A stretch of DNA of 64,000 nucleotides, taken from positions 1-64,000 of the forward strand of contig JAPPFJ010000017.1 in NCBI GenBank assembly GCA_028877215.1. The letters are read 5' to 3'. The position numbers and the translations under genes are program-made. Of the stretch, positions 7,559 through 16,691 are shown piece after piece. The notes under the pieces are model-generated. The model did no database searches, was not told where the DNA came from, and saw only the letters and a program-made list of their open reading frames with translations. Source of the stretch: Gemmatimonadota bacterium. GTDB taxonomy: Bacteria; Latescibacterota; UBA2968; GCA-2709665. The stretch's first letter is position 1. Every line of letters starts with the position of its first letter.

Positions 7559-8905
7559 CTACGCGATGCCGTTCAACCGGCACACGACGTCGAACAGAAC
7601 CTGCACACCGAATCTTACGTTTGCGACGGACACCCGCTCGTCGTGACCATGGCACAAGTCGAAATACGCCTCGCCCTCCTCGTACCGCATGGGCAGAAAT
7701 CCATAGACGTGGATATCGCGGTCCCGCAGAAACCGCGCATCCGTGCCGCCCGTCTGCATGTACGGGACGACGACCCCATTCGGATCCCATTTGGAAATCG
7801 ACGCCTGGACCACGTCGAACAGCGGCGTCCGATGGTCGAACTCCGTGCCCGGCCTGAAGTCCTTTTCCATTTCGAGAGCGACGCCGTCGCCGGCCATGGC
7901 GCGAACTTCCCGGATAAACCCTTCTTCGTCCACCCCGGGTAAGGGTCTGCCGCTCAGCCGCGCCACGGCTTCGGAAGGGATCACGTTGCGTTTGACGCCG
8001 GCCTCGAGCATGGTCGGCGCGCACGTATTGCGCACCATCGCGTCGAACATCTTCCGGGTCGGCTCGTCAACCGGCAGGGCCCGCAGCGAGGGTTCACAGC
8101 GATCCGGATCCAGCACGCCGAGCAGCAGTTCCGCCACCTCGTCTCTCACCTGCGCGGCGGCGGCGCCTTCGAAGAACGCCCTCACGCCGGACGTAATCCG
8201 GTGAGGCATCTTCACGCCGCTCAATCGCGCCAGCGCCCCTCCCAGATGGAAAACGGCATTGTCGCTGTGGGGAACGGAACTGTGCCCGGGTTGACCGCGC
8301 GCGACCAGGTTCAACTCGGCGCTCCCCTTTTCGGCCACCTGGCACGTGTATACCGGACGCCCGTCGATCAGTAACGCAAAGCCGCCGCCCTCGTTGATGC
8401 CGTACTCCGCGTCGAACACCTCCGGGTGATTGGCCGAAAGCCACCGCACCCCCTGCACGCCCCCAAGCTCCTCGTCCGCGGCGGCCACCAGGACCAGATC
8501 TCGCGTCAGCGGCAGATTCAGACGCTTGCACAACAACAGGACCTGCAGCCCGACGGCCGTCGTGAGCTTGGAATCGATCGCCCCGCGTCCCCACACGTAT
8601 CCCGCGTCCACCTCACCGCCGAACGGATCTCGCGTCCATTTCGCGGGCTCCGCCGGCACCACGTCGATATGCGACAGCAGCAGCAGCGGACGCTCGGATC
8701 CGTCGCCCTTGAGACGCACCACCAGATTCCCGCGCCCGGGCGCGGATTCCAGGACGCCGGGAGAGAGTCCCTCGCCGGTCAGCGCTCCGGCAATGTCCCT
8801 GACGAGGGGCAGTTCGTTCCCGGGGGGATTCGTGGTGTCGAAACGAAGCAGCCTGCAATGCCAGTCCACCGCTTCCCGTCCCGCCGCATCCCAATCCACG
8901 TTCAT
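7559..8905 (-). CDS. M20-family metallo-hydrolase (ArgE/DapE/peptidase-like)
   Basis: 448 residues. Zinc-site motifs of family M20 are in order: SHIDVVP (His ligand, about 78), WGRGAIDSK (bridging Asp, about 110) and AADEELGG (catalytic Glu and Glu ligand, about 145). A lid/dimerisation domain with GQPGHSS follows near 213. The C-terminal YFDLCHGHDERV supplies the last His. Members cleave amide bonds in peptides or N-acyl amino acids; the exact substrate cannot be told. No signal peptide, so cytosolic. GGGAGA lies upstream of the ATG. It converges on the TIGR01777 gene with a 28-base gap. Confidence 0.9.
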   Translation of the reverse strand: MNVDWDAAGREAVDWHCRLLRFDTTNPPGNELPLVRDIAGALTGEGLSPGVLESAPGRGNLVVRLKGDGSERPLLLLSHIDVVPAEPAKWTRDPFGGEVDAGYVWGRGAIDSKLTTAVGLQVLLLCKRLNLPLTRDLVLVAAADEELGGVQGVRWLSANHPEVFDAEYGINEGGGFALLIDGRPVYTCQVAEKGSAELNLVARGQPGHSSVPHSDNAVFHLGGALARLSGVKMPHRITSGVRAFFEGAAAAQVRDEVAELLLGVLDPDRCEPSLRALPVDEPTRKMFDAMVRNTCAPTMLEAGVKRNVIPSEAVARLSGRPLPGVDEEGFIREVRAMAGDGVALEMEKDFRPGTEFDHRTPLFDVVQASISKWDPNGVVVPYMQTGGTDARFLRDRDIHVYGFLPMRYEEGEAYFDLCHGHDERVSVANVRFGVQVLFDVVCRLNGIA

Positions 8906-8994
8906 ACTTGAATCTCCCGATACCGGACCGGCCCCGCCAACGCCCTCGCGTCGCGTTCATGCCGGCCGCGCCTGTGTGCCGGCCTGTCCTCTCT

Positions 8995-9159
8995 AGTGTT
9001 CTGTCCCGGAAATAAGTTGCCAAAATTCGACCGTCGAGTCGCCTGGCTCGCAAGGCGCCGGAGCGCAGGCGACCTGCGTAAGGTCGGCGAGCGAGGGGAA
9101 CGTAGCGAGACTGGATGAATCGGCGGTCGAATGGTGAGGGATTTTTGGGACAGGACACT
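8995..9159. mobile_element. MITE-like element (165 bp) with terminal inverted repeats
   Basis: AGTGTTCTGTCCC (8995-9007) and GGGACAGGACACT (9147-9159) are terminal inverted repeats matching at 12 of 13 bases. A second inner inverted pair, ATTCGACCG / CGGTCGAAT, is nested within. There is no open frame. The element ends five bases before the stop codon of the neighbouring PLP-enzyme gene. No clear target duplication was seen. Confidence 0.6.
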
Positions 9160-9163
9160 GGTC

Positions 9164-10363
9164 TCAAGCCAGCAATTCACCCATCCTCTTTCCGATCGCC
9201 TCCACGTCCCCTTCCCTCAGGCACATGGGACCGAACCCCAATGCGCCTTCGTACACGTCAGCCGTATTGCAGTGAATCCCGGGCTCGCCCTCGATGAGGC
9301 GCCGCGCCAGTTCCAGCCCCGAGATTCCTGCCGCGGCTTCGTCGATCTCAACGCGCAGACCGGGGACGGGCCTGCCCGGATCGATCGCCGCGGTCACCCG
9401 CACATTCGGCAATGTTTCGAGTGCATCCGCGAGACTCCGGATTTCAGCCGACCATCGGGCGTGGCGCGCCTCGTCTCCCTCGGCGACGAACAGCCTGAGC
9501 GCGGTGATCAGCCCCACGATCTCCTCCTTCCCAACCTTGCATGGTCTCCCGATCCCATGCTGAGGCGCACCCGGCAGCCGATCCTTTTCGATCAGTGAGG
9601 ACGGCGGGTTCCAGAGATCGTAAAAAACGTCCTGGTCCAGGTGCTGCAGGGCCACTGCCATGACCAGTTCTTTCCGACCGCAAAGGATTCCGGAACTCTG
9701 CGGCCCCCTGATGGTCTTTCCCCCGCTGAAACAGACCACGTCCGCGCCGGCTTCGACAAAACGCTGGAGGTTCGACTGGGGCGGAAGCTGTCCGGCGGCG
9801 TCCACGACGACCGGCACACCCCGATCGTGGGCCGCTTTCACGACGTCCGTCAGGTCCGGTCGCGCCCGCGCATTCATCACATATGCAACCGCGGCGGTCC
9901 GGTCGGTAATCGCATCGGCAATTTCCCAGGCTTCCGTATCCCTGACTCCGGCGCCGCTGTACCGGTCGGAAATCCCCACCTCCACGAGCCTTACGCCAAC
10001 CGCGCGGATGGCGTGGTCGTAAAAGTTCCGGTGGCTTCGCGGGATAATCACCTCGTCCTTCATGCCCCCGGTGTCCGGCAGACGATTCATCCTGCCAGGG
10101 TCCAGACCGGTCACGCACGCCGCCACGCCCAGCATGATGCCTGCCGCGGCGCCCGAAGTGACGTATCCGGCCTCGGCGCCCGTGACGTCGGCAATGGCCC
10201 GGCCCGCCCAGGCCTGCAGCTCCGCGATATCCACGCAATGCTGAGAGGCTTCCGCCATGGCCTGCGCCACCTCCGCCGGGAGGATCGACCCGCTCAACCG
10301 TGTGGACGGCCCGGCCGCGTTGATTATGGTACGAACACCCAGGCGTTCATAGACGCTGCTCAT
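9164..10363 (-). CDS. SelA-like PLP-dependent enzyme (aminotransferase class V fold)
   Basis: The protein from the ATG at 10363 has 399 residues; AGGAGG precedes that ATG, which favours it over the ATG 33 bases upstream. Landmarks are RTIINAAG at the N-terminus, a TSGAAAG phosphate-binding turn near 70, VVDAAGQLPP with the PLP-stacking Asp near 188, and Lys216 in FSGGKTIRGPQSSG as the Schiff-base lysine. This pattern belongs to the SelA/DgaE-like group, which includes D-glucosaminate-6-phosphate ammonia-lyases and uncharacterised enzymes. No selB, selD or tRNA-Sec is present, so selenocysteine synthesis is unlikely; a lyase acting on an amino sugar or amino acid is more likely. Confidence 0.85.
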   Translation of the reverse strand: MSSVYERLGVRTIINAAGPSTRLSGSILPAEVAQAMAEASQHCVDIAELQAWAGRAIADVTGAEAGYVTSGAAAGIMLGVAACVTGLDPGRMNRLPDTGGMKDEVIIPRSHRNFYDHAIRAVGVRLVEVGISDRYSGAGVRDTEAWEIADAITDRTAAVAYVMNARARPDLTDVVKAAHDRGVPVVVDAAGQLPPQSNLQRFVEAGADVVCFSGGKTIRGPQSSGILCGRKELVMAVALQHLDQDVFYDLWNPPSSLIEKDRLPGAPQHGIGRPCKVGKEEIVGLITALRLFVAEGDEARHARWSAEIRSLADALETLPNVRVTAAIDPGRPVPGLRVEIDEAAAGISGLELARRLIEGEPGIHCNTADVYEGALGFGPMCLREGDVEAIGKRMGELLA

Positions 10364-10576
10364 CCACCACCTCCTGCCCTTTGAACCGGCGCGCAAGACG
10401 ACAAGTAACGGACTGTCCGCATTTACGTGTTCGGACGGTTGATTCGCTCAATATCAACCGCGATATTCGGCCTGTCAAGCCAAAACCTTTCCGTATCAAA
10501 ACCTCTTGTATAGCGGCCGCCGGCTGTTTAAATTCAGGTCGCCCGCAGCCCGATCGGCCCGGTTCCTGGGACTCCC

Positions 10577-11341
10577 ATGGAAGTTCTTGAACATACGACC
10601 AACCCCTTCAACGGCATTGTCATCAGCCCCGACGCCCTTCCCGTGGACGTTGGTGCATTCAGCAGACGCCTCGCGCAGTCGCTGAAGATCTGGAAAGAAA
10701 GAGGGTATCAGCTCGTTTGGCTGGAAGTGCCCATCGCAAAATCCGAATTCATACCCGTTGCCGTACAAACGGGTTTCTCATTTCACCACAGCGGCGAGTC
10801 GTATCTCATGATGACCCGGCCGCTGGTCGAAAACGCGTTCATTCCCGGTTTCGCCACCCACTACATCGGCGCGGGAGGGGTGGTCGTCAGCGAGAAGAAC
10901 GAGGTACTGGTTGTCTGCGAAAAACACCGCGGCGGCAGCCGGCCCTACTACAAGCTCCCGGGTGGCGCGCTGCATCCCGGCGAACATCTGGCCGAGGCCG
11001 TCGTACGGGAAATCGTGGAAGAAACGGGGGTTCAGACGCGATTTGAGTCCATGGTGTGCTTTCGCCATTGGCACGGATACCGCTACGACAAGTCGGACAT
11101 CTATTTCGTCTGCCGCCTCAAGCCGCTCACGTACGACATCACGCCTCAACCCGAAGAAATCGAAGAATGCGTGTGGATGCCCGTTGAAGAATACCTGACG
11201 TCGGAATACGTCCACACCTTCAACCGGCAGATCGTCAGGGCGGCGCTTGCCAGCCCCGGCGTGGTGCTCAGCGACGTGGAAGGTTACAGCGACGGAAGGC
11301 GGCGGGAGATCTTCATGCCGCCGGATATGGACGGGTTCTGA
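10577..11341 (+). CDS. Nudix hydrolase with N-terminal pre-Nudix domain (NUDT6-like)
   Basis: 254 residues. Residues about 1-95 form an extra domain (LEVPIAKSEFIPVAVQTGF, then HHSGESYLMM) like the pre-Nudix region of human NUDT6 and several plant Nudix proteins. The Nudix box GGALHPGEHLAEA then VVREIVEETGV follows at about 135-158, with all Mg-binding Glu residues present. The substrate is probably a nucleoside-diphosphate-linked compound, but it cannot be specified. No clear ribosome site precedes the ATG. Confidence 0.9.
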   Translation: MEVLEHTTNPFNGIVISPDALPVDVGAFSRRLAQSLKIWKERGYQLVWLEVPIAKSEFIPVAVQTGFSFHHSGESYLMMTRPLVENAFIPGFATHYIGAGGVVVSEKNEVLVVCEKHRGGSRPYYKLPGGALHPGEHLAEAVVREIVEETGVQTRFESMVCFRHWHGYRYDKSDIYFVCRLKPLTYDITPQPEEIEECVWMPVEEYLTSEYVHTFNRQIVRAALASPGVVLSDVEGYSDGRRREIFMPPDMDGF

Positions 11342-11396
11342 TCCGGCGTCAGCCGGCGCACCGACGAATCAGGGATAGCGTCAATTCGAAAAAAGA

Positions 11397-11574
11397 AAAC
11401 CGTTAAATTGGCCACAAAAAGCCTGAATGCGGGGAGACGGCAGAGGTGAGACGGCAGAGGTGAGTCACGGTAGAAGAAGTCCTTGCCCGGTATGTTTTTC
11501 CTCCTTGCCTCTGCACGAGAAGAATCCTCACAAGGCAGGAAATCTCTCCCCTCTCCCGTCTAACTTCTCACCAG
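11397..11574. repeat. Dispersed repeat, copy 1 (about 180 bp)
   Basis: Shares AAAAAGCCTGAATGCGGG, GGTAGAAGAA.TCCTTGCC, AAGAATCCTCACA.GGCAGG and CCCGTCTAAC.TCT with the copy at 16692-16873, in the same orientation and order. It is purine-biased at one end (GTGAGACGGCAGAG, repeated). It lies directly upstream of the heparinase-like gene. Confidence 0.75.
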
Positions 11575-11584
11575 AAGGTTTGAT

Positions 11585-13618
11585 ATGAATATACCGGAAT
11601 CGCTATTTCGCCCCATCCTGGAGAACCGGCGGGTTGACGCCAGCCCAATCGTCGCCTCGCTGAAGAGCAACCTCAGGAAGGCCTGCGATGACCATCTCGA
11701 CGCGGCGTCGAACGCATACATAGACTATAAAGAACGCAAAGCGGACTTCTGGCTGACCAGGCCCGGCGGCCGCCTGCTTCCGAAGTCGATCGAAACCCTT
11801 GCCGTGGGCGGCACTCTCCTCGACGGAAAGTACGCGGCGGAGGCATGCAACATTCTCCGGACGATCGTGAAATACCGCATTGTGGAGAACTGTGGCGGCA
11901 CGAACTATGGACGTCCGTACAGCACGTGGCGGGACAACTGCCTGGACGCCGGCGCCAGTTCCATGGTTCTGGCCATCGGCCTGGACCTGTTACGGCACGA
12001 ACTGACGGACGCGGAACGCCTGGAAATCGGCGCCTATTGCCTGCCGTTCATCGACTACACGCTCGATAACCCGCCGGATCCCGGGGAGACCCGCCCGGAC
12101 TGGAACATGGCCGCCATCGGCCTTATCGGCCTGGGCCTGCTCGGACTGGTGCTGCGCGGTTACGGCGTACTGGACGAGTCACGATTCGACCGCGCGCTCG
12201 CGGCAGGTAAGAAACGGTGCCTGCTCTTCCTCGAAAAAGGCCACGACGGGGACGGCGCCTTCTACGAAGGTCCGGCCTACGGCAGCGCCACGTTGCACTA
12301 CCTCGCCCCGTTCGCCCTGGCGCTGGCCGCCTGCGGGGACCGGGACCTCACGAGCCACGCCGGATGGGAACGCATCGCCGAGGGCCTGGCGTATGAACTC
12401 ATCCCCGCGACGGGGCGACCCAATCCGCTGAACGACTGCAATGACGAGTTCCAGGTTGAATGGCTTGCTCTTCTGGCTTCTCAGCAGAACAGCGGTCTGG
12501 CGCAATGGCTCTGGCAGACCATCGACAGACTGCCGGCCGGCGGCGAAACGTGGCGTATGCCGGCCGACGTCTGGAGCGACACCGTCACGCGTTATCTGCT
12601 GTATTACGACCCGTCGATTGAACCCGTGCCGCCGGACCGTCTGGACATGCCGGGGGTCAGGCATTTTCGCAACCGGGGGCTCGTGGACATCCGTTCCGGG
12701 TGGCGGTCCGAAGACTTCCTCCTCTCGTTTCTGTGCGACGTTTTCCCCGCGGGCGGGCACCGGCAGGCGGATCGCAACCACTTTTCGCTGCACGCCCTCG
12801 GAGAGTCTTTCGCCTGCGATTCCGGATACGCCCTCGAGCGGCTCCCCGACACCACCGAGGTCCTTCGCCTGGGCGCGTTGGGAGAAGCCCACAATCTGCC
12901 GCTGGTGATGGGCGAGATGCAGCGCCGCGGACCCGCCGGCGACGACGGCATCGTCCGCGCGGATATCAAGGGGGTCTTCCCCTACATCGAGTCCGAGGCG
13001 GGAGAAAGCTACGCGAGCGCGCAACGTTTCGTCCGGCGGACGATCTGCCTGCCGGATGCAGCCGGCGCGCCCGCCGCCGTGATTATCGTGGACCGGCTCG
13101 ACTTCGAAATGCACGACCGGCCGATGCTTTCGTGGCTGCTGCACACCGCCGCCGGCAATCGGATGGAGTGCGGACGTGACAGGGTATCCATCATCGGATG
13201 CCGTCGCGAGAACCGGTGCGACGTCCAGGTCGCGACGCCGTGGCCAGGCCGGTGGCGCGAGGAGATTTTCCACGACCATCCCAGATTGCGCTACGACTGG
13301 TTCTGGAGCCCTCTGTTCTGCGTTGTCGCGTTCGTTCCGTACCACAAAGACATGGCGCCTCCCGAGATCGACGCCGTCGGAACCGCCGCGGGCTGCGCCG
13401 TTCGCATTCAATCGGGCAACGTGGCCGACACCGTCCTGACCGCGGGGCCTGAAAGTACGTTTACCTGCCACGGCATTCGGACGGATGCGGAATTCGCGCA
13501 CGTCCGAACCGTGGAAGACAACGTCGACTCCGGCCTGCTCGCTGCCGGCTCCGTGCTCGAAGTTTCAGGGTGCGCTTTGGTTTCGGAGCCCGGTACCATC
13601 GACTATCACCAACTCTGA
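11585..13618 (+). CDS. Heparinase II/III-like polysaccharide lyase-family protein
   Basis: 677 residues. Residues about 60-330 look like the all-helical toroid of heparinase II/III and alginate-lyase families, rich in W and Y (STWRDNCLDAGAS, PDWNMAAIG, FYEGPAYGSATLHY). The C-terminal half is beta-rich with GHRQADRNHFSLHALGE (about 393), the His-containing motif of the heparinase II/III C-terminal domain. No signal peptide, so it may act on imported oligosaccharides, or be a non-enzymatic relative. The substrate is probably a uronic-acid polysaccharide; that is inference. It is followed by SBP56 on the same strand. Confidence 0.75.
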   Translation: MNIPESLFRPILENRRVDASPIVASLKSNLRKACDDHLDAASNAYIDYKERKADFWLTRPGGRLLPKSIETLAVGGTLLDGKYAAEACNILRTIVKYRIVENCGGTNYGRPYSTWRDNCLDAGASSMVLAIGLDLLRHELTDAERLEIGAYCLPFIDYTLDNPPDPGETRPDWNMAAIGLIGLGLLGLVLRGYGVLDESRFDRALAAGKKRCLLFLEKGHDGDGAFYEGPAYGSATLHYLAPFALALAACGDRDLTSHAGWERIAEGLAYELIPATGRPNPLNDCNDEFQVEWLALLASQQNSGLAQWLWQTIDRLPAGGETWRMPADVWSDTVTRYLLYYDPSIEPVPPDRLDMPGVRHFRNRGLVDIRSGWRSEDFLLSFLCDVFPAGGHRQADRNHFSLHALGESFACDSGYALERLPDTTEVLRLGALGEAHNLPLVMGEMQRRGPAGDDGIVRADIKGVFPYIESEAGESYASAQRFVRRTICLPDAAGAPAAVIIVDRLDFEMHDRPMLSWLLHTAAGNRMECGRDRVSIIGCRRENRCDVQVATPWPGRWREEIFHDHPRLRYDWFWSPLFCVVAFVPYHKDMAPPEIDAVGTAAGCAVRIQSGNVADTVLTAGPESTFTCHGIRTDAEFAHVRTVEDNVDSGLLAAGSVLEVSGCALVSEPGTIDYHQL

Positions 13619-13743
13619 CATCTCCGCTCCAGACTGCAGTCCGGTTATGACCCGGCGCACCGGAGACCGTGCGTTTTCGCACGCATCCAGTGTACTCGCC
13701 AACGCGGACCTCCTCTATCTCCAACTGGAAGGAACTTGCGACA

Positions 13744-15141
13744 ATGCCACTATGGAAACCCGATCCATCGTTCTACCCTTCGCCCAGGATGGCCATGCAA
13801 GCCCCGCCTGAACGATACGGTTACGTATCCGCTCTCAATCCCGACGGGAACGACCGACCCGACGCGCTGTGCGTGGTGGATCTGGATGCAGAATCGCCCA
13901 CGTACGGTCAAACCGTTTACTCCCTTCAGATGCCGTATAACGGGGACGAACTCCACCACTTCGGCTGGAATGCCTGCAGTTCGGCCCTGTGTCCCTATGC
14001 GCCCCATCCCCTTCTTGAACGCCGGTACCTGATCCTGCCCGCCCTGCGCACGTCACGCATATACATCGTCGATACCAGACCGGACCCCACCAGGCCTCAT
14101 ATCGTCAAGATCATAGAGCCCGAGGAGCTCATGGCCAGGTCGGGCTACAGCAGGCCCCACACCGTACATTGCGGTCCCGACGCGATCTACGTCAGCGCCC
14201 TGGGGCCGGCCAATGGATCGGACGGGCCGGGGGGGATCTTCCTGCTCGACCACTTCAGCTTCGACGTCATCGGTCCGTGGGAAATCCACCGCGGATCGCA
14301 GGAACTGGCGTACGACTTCTGGTGGCACCTGGCGGAAGACGTCATGATAAGCAGCGAGTGGGGAAAGCCGGAGCAATTCGAGAACGGGGTGGTGCCCGAG
14401 GACCTGCTCGCGAACCGGTACGGCCACCGGCTCCACTTCTGGGACCTCAGAAAGCGACGGCTCGATCAGACCGTCGACATCGGCCCCGAGAATCAGATGC
14501 TCCTGGAACTGCGCCCGGCGCACGATCCGCGGAAGACCTACGGATTCGCAGGCGTGGTCGTCAGCACGGCAGACCTGTCCGCGTCCATCTGGACCTGGTT
14601 CCGCGAAAAAGACGCCTGGCGAATGCGGAAGGTGATCTCGATTCCGGCGGTGCCGGCCGGTGCGGCCGACCTGCCGCCGATATTGAAAGCGTTCGAAGCC
14701 GTACCGCCCCTGGTCACCGATATCGACCTATCGCTGGACGACAGGTTTCTCTACGTTTCATGCTGGGGCCTGGGCGAACTGCATCAGTACGACGTTTCCG
14801 ATCCGTTCGAACCGGTATTGACCGGCAAGGTGGATATTGGGGGCATTGTAAACAAGACGCCGCACGCGAAGCGTGACGGCTCGTTGTCGGGTGGCCCGCA
14901 GATGGTGGAAATCAGCCGCGACGGCCGGAGGATCTACTTTACCAATTCGCTCTACAGCGCCTGGGACGACCAGTTCTATCCGTCCGGAATGGACGGGTGG
15001 ATGACGAAAGCCAACGCCGGTCAGGACGGGGGACTCGAACTGGATCCCGATTTCTTCATCGACTTCGGCGAAACGCGCGTCCACCAGGTCAGACTGGAAG
15101 GAGGAGATGCCTCCACCGACTCTTTCTGCTACCCTTCCTGA
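13744..15141 (+). CDS. Selenium-binding protein SBP56 family (methanethiol oxidase-like)
   Basis: 465 residues from the ATG at 13744, where AAGGAAC lies upstream and the typical N-terminus MPLWKPDPSFYPSP starts; an ATG 75 bases upstream is open but unlikely. SBP56 landmarks are present: HHFGWNACSSALCPY (about 71-85), SRPHTVHCGPDAIYVSALG (about 140), ISSEWGKP (about 202), HFWDLRKR and VTDIDLSLDDRFLYVSCW. Family members are beta-propeller proteins; MtoX oxidises methanethiol using copper. The usual CSSC motif is spaced as CSSALC here, while the neighbouring His residues remain. Its 3' end overlaps the next gene by 35 bases. Confidence 0.9.
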   Translation: MPLWKPDPSFYPSPRMAMQAPPERYGYVSALNPDGNDRPDALCVVDLDAESPTYGQTVYSLQMPYNGDELHHFGWNACSSALCPYAPHPLLERRYLILPALRTSRIYIVDTRPDPTRPHIVKIIEPEELMARSGYSRPHTVHCGPDAIYVSALGPANGSDGPGGIFLLDHFSFDVIGPWEIHRGSQELAYDFWWHLAEDVMISSEWGKPEQFENGVVPEDLLANRYGHRLHFWDLRKRRLDQTVDIGPENQMLLELRPAHDPRKTYGFAGVVVSTADLSASIWTWFREKDAWRMRKVISIPAVPAGAADLPPILKAFEAVPPLVTDIDLSLDDRFLYVSCWGLGELHQYDVSDPFEPVLTGKVDIGGIVNKTPHAKRDGSLSGGPQMVEISRDGRRIYFTNSLYSAWDDQFYPSGMDGWMTKANAGQDGGLELDPDFFIDFGETRVHQVRLEGGDASTDSFCYPS

Positions 15142-15769
15142 CTGGCTGGGTCCGTGGCTGGCGATGATCGGCTTCGGCGCCTTTCACGGACTGAATCCCG
15201 GCATGGGCTGGCTGTTCGCCCTGTCCCTGGGGCTCCAGCAGAACAGCGGACGCGCCGTCTGGATCGCGCTCTTTCCCATCGCGGCCGGCCACGCCGCCTC
15301 GGTCGCCCTCGTGGCCGCCTGCGTGCTGGCGGGCCTCCACTTCATTTCCCTGTCCGCCGTGCAGTGGATTACCGCCCTCCTGCTGATCGCGTTCGGGGTC
15401 TACAAGCTGTTCAACTACTACCGGCATCCACGCTGGGTGGGCATGAAGGTCGGGCCCGGAGACCTCTTCTCCTGGTCGTTTCTGATGGCCACCGCGCACG
15501 GCGCCGGACTGATGGTCGTTCCCGCCCTGCTGGGTGTGGCGACCGCCGGCCACGGCCATGGCGCACCGGATACGAACCCGCCTGTCAACGTCGTTCTGGC
15601 CGTTGGCGTCCATACGTTCGCCATGTGGCTCGTGATGGGCGCCGTCGCGTGGGTCGTCTACCGCAAACTGGGGTTGGCCGTGCTGCGGCGAAACTGGATC
15701 AACTTCGATCTGATCTGGGCGGTCTCCCTGCTCGTTGTGGGGGCCATCGCCCTGATGACGGCGCTGTAG
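15107..15769 (+). CDS. Polytopic membrane protein translationally coupled to SBP56 (NicO-like)
   Basis: 220 residues with about six membrane helices. His residues lie in helix contexts: AFHGLNPGMGW (about 25), IAAGHAAS (about 60), MATAHGAGLM (about 127) and VGVHTFAMW (about 169). HGLNPG/GH/AHG patterns recall the NicO/RcnA and HoxN-type metal transporters and related membrane proteins, but I cannot assign it firmly. A GGAAGGAG ribosome site lies inside the end of the SBP56 gene and the frames overlap by 35 bases, so translation is probably coupled. Supplying or removing a metal for SBP56 is an attractive but untested role. Confidence 0.7.
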   Translation: MPPPTLSATLPDWLGPWLAMIGFGAFHGLNPGMGWLFALSLGLQQNSGRAVWIALFPIAAGHAASVALVAACVLAGLHFISLSAVQWITALLLIAFGVYKLFNYYRHPRWVGMKVGPGDLFSWSFLMATAHGAGLMVVPALLGVATAGHGHGAPDTNPPVNVVLAVGVHTFAMWLVMGAVAWVVYRKLGLAVLRRNWINFDLIWAVSLLVVGAIALMTAL

Positions 15770-15808
15770 TCCGGTTTACGCCCGGAGTCGATACCCCATG
15801 ATCGAGTG

Positions 15809-16654
15809 TCACCCATCCGATAGTCGACTGAGCGCGTCCATCACCGGATCGACGTCGAACACGTAGCCGAACATCAGCGCAACCCGCCACAACGCGATCT
15901 CCTTGGCCCATTCCTCGGTACAGCTCTCTCCGTTCTCCACCGCGGTTGTCGCCTGCCGGATGGTGGAGCAAACGTACCCCATCCGCCCCATATCGATCAT
16001 GCCGCCCGGGCTGGCCAGCAGACACCAGTTGATGGCGAACCCGATATAGATCAGGTGCCAGATCTCACGTTCCCGACATACGGCGTTGAGCTGATGTGAA
16101 TTGATCACCACGGGCTCGCCGGCTTCCGGAATCGCCTGCGGCGCAAAGTCGATGTACTTGAACCCCGCCGAAATATCCGGCTGGTTGTGCGCGCCGGTCA
16201 TCTGTCTGCCCCGTTCCGCCTGCCATTGTTTCTTCAGCGGGTCTTCCACCGCGCCGCACGCAGCTTGCGGCTCCTCCCCGGCCATCCCCTTGATGCGCCG
16301 GTATTCGTCGTACGACGCAGTATAGCTCTCGCTCGATCCAACGTGAATTACGGTAAGGCCTGCCTGCCTTGCCGCCCGCAGAAGCGGTGGAAAGACGTCC
16401 TGCGAGATCTTCATCGCCCTCGGCAGGTATTCCACCATACGGAACCAGCCGTCGTAGGGCGACCCGGGCCCCGGTGGTATCTCGTCTACCAGACCGGGAT
16501 TCCACGCGTGCATGCTCACCAGCGCCGTCCTTTCAAGCGGCACGTCCAGCGTCCGTGTGGTCCAGCCCGCGTAGCCGCGTCCGGGAATGTCGGCGTCCAG
16601 GTCCGCGTCGTGCTGACGGTAGTAGTGCGCCGGAAGCGTCAACGTATTGCCCAT
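15809..16654 (-). CDS. Isochorismatase-like cysteine hydrolase family protein
   Basis: 281 residues. The Rossmann-like core is recognisable: TALVSMHAWN (strand 1, about 44), LLRAARQAGLTVIHVGS (about 89-105), the long insert with DEYRRIKGM, and IYIGFAINWCLLASPGGM (about 205) with the nucleophile Cys in NWC. The catalytic Asp usually found at the end of strand 1 (DMQ) is replaced here by SMH, so the triad is atypical. Relatives hydrolyse amides such as N-carbamoyl compounds. GGAGA precedes the ATG. It converges with the SBP56-coupled membrane gene, 39 bases away. Confidence 0.75.
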   Translation of the reverse strand: MGNTLTLPAHYYRQHDADLDADIPGRGYAGWTTRTLDVPLERTALVSMHAWNPGLVDEIPPGPGSPYDGWFRMVEYLPRAMKISQDVFPPLLRAARQAGLTVIHVGSSESYTASYDEYRRIKGMAGEEPQAACGAVEDPLKKQWQAERGRQMTGAHNQPDISAGFKYIDFAPQAIPEAGEPVVINSHQLNAVCREREIWHLIYIGFAINWCLLASPGGMIDMGRMGYVCSTIRQATTAVENGESCTEEWAKEIALWRVALMFGYVFDVDPVMDALSRLSDG

Positions 16655-16691
16655 AGGGTCTCCATTCTTTTAGCCTCATTTCTATAAAGGA

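Noticed and set aside
9164-10396. Selenocysteine synthase (selA)
   Set aside because: The protein is SelA-like in fold, but no selB, selD or tRNA-Sec accompanies it and its N-terminus fits the DgaE-like enzymes better.
12179-13501. 440-codon leftward frame opposite the heparinase-like gene
   Set aside because: Composition of R, G and H runs typical of an antisense shadow; the rightward protein has clear family motifs.
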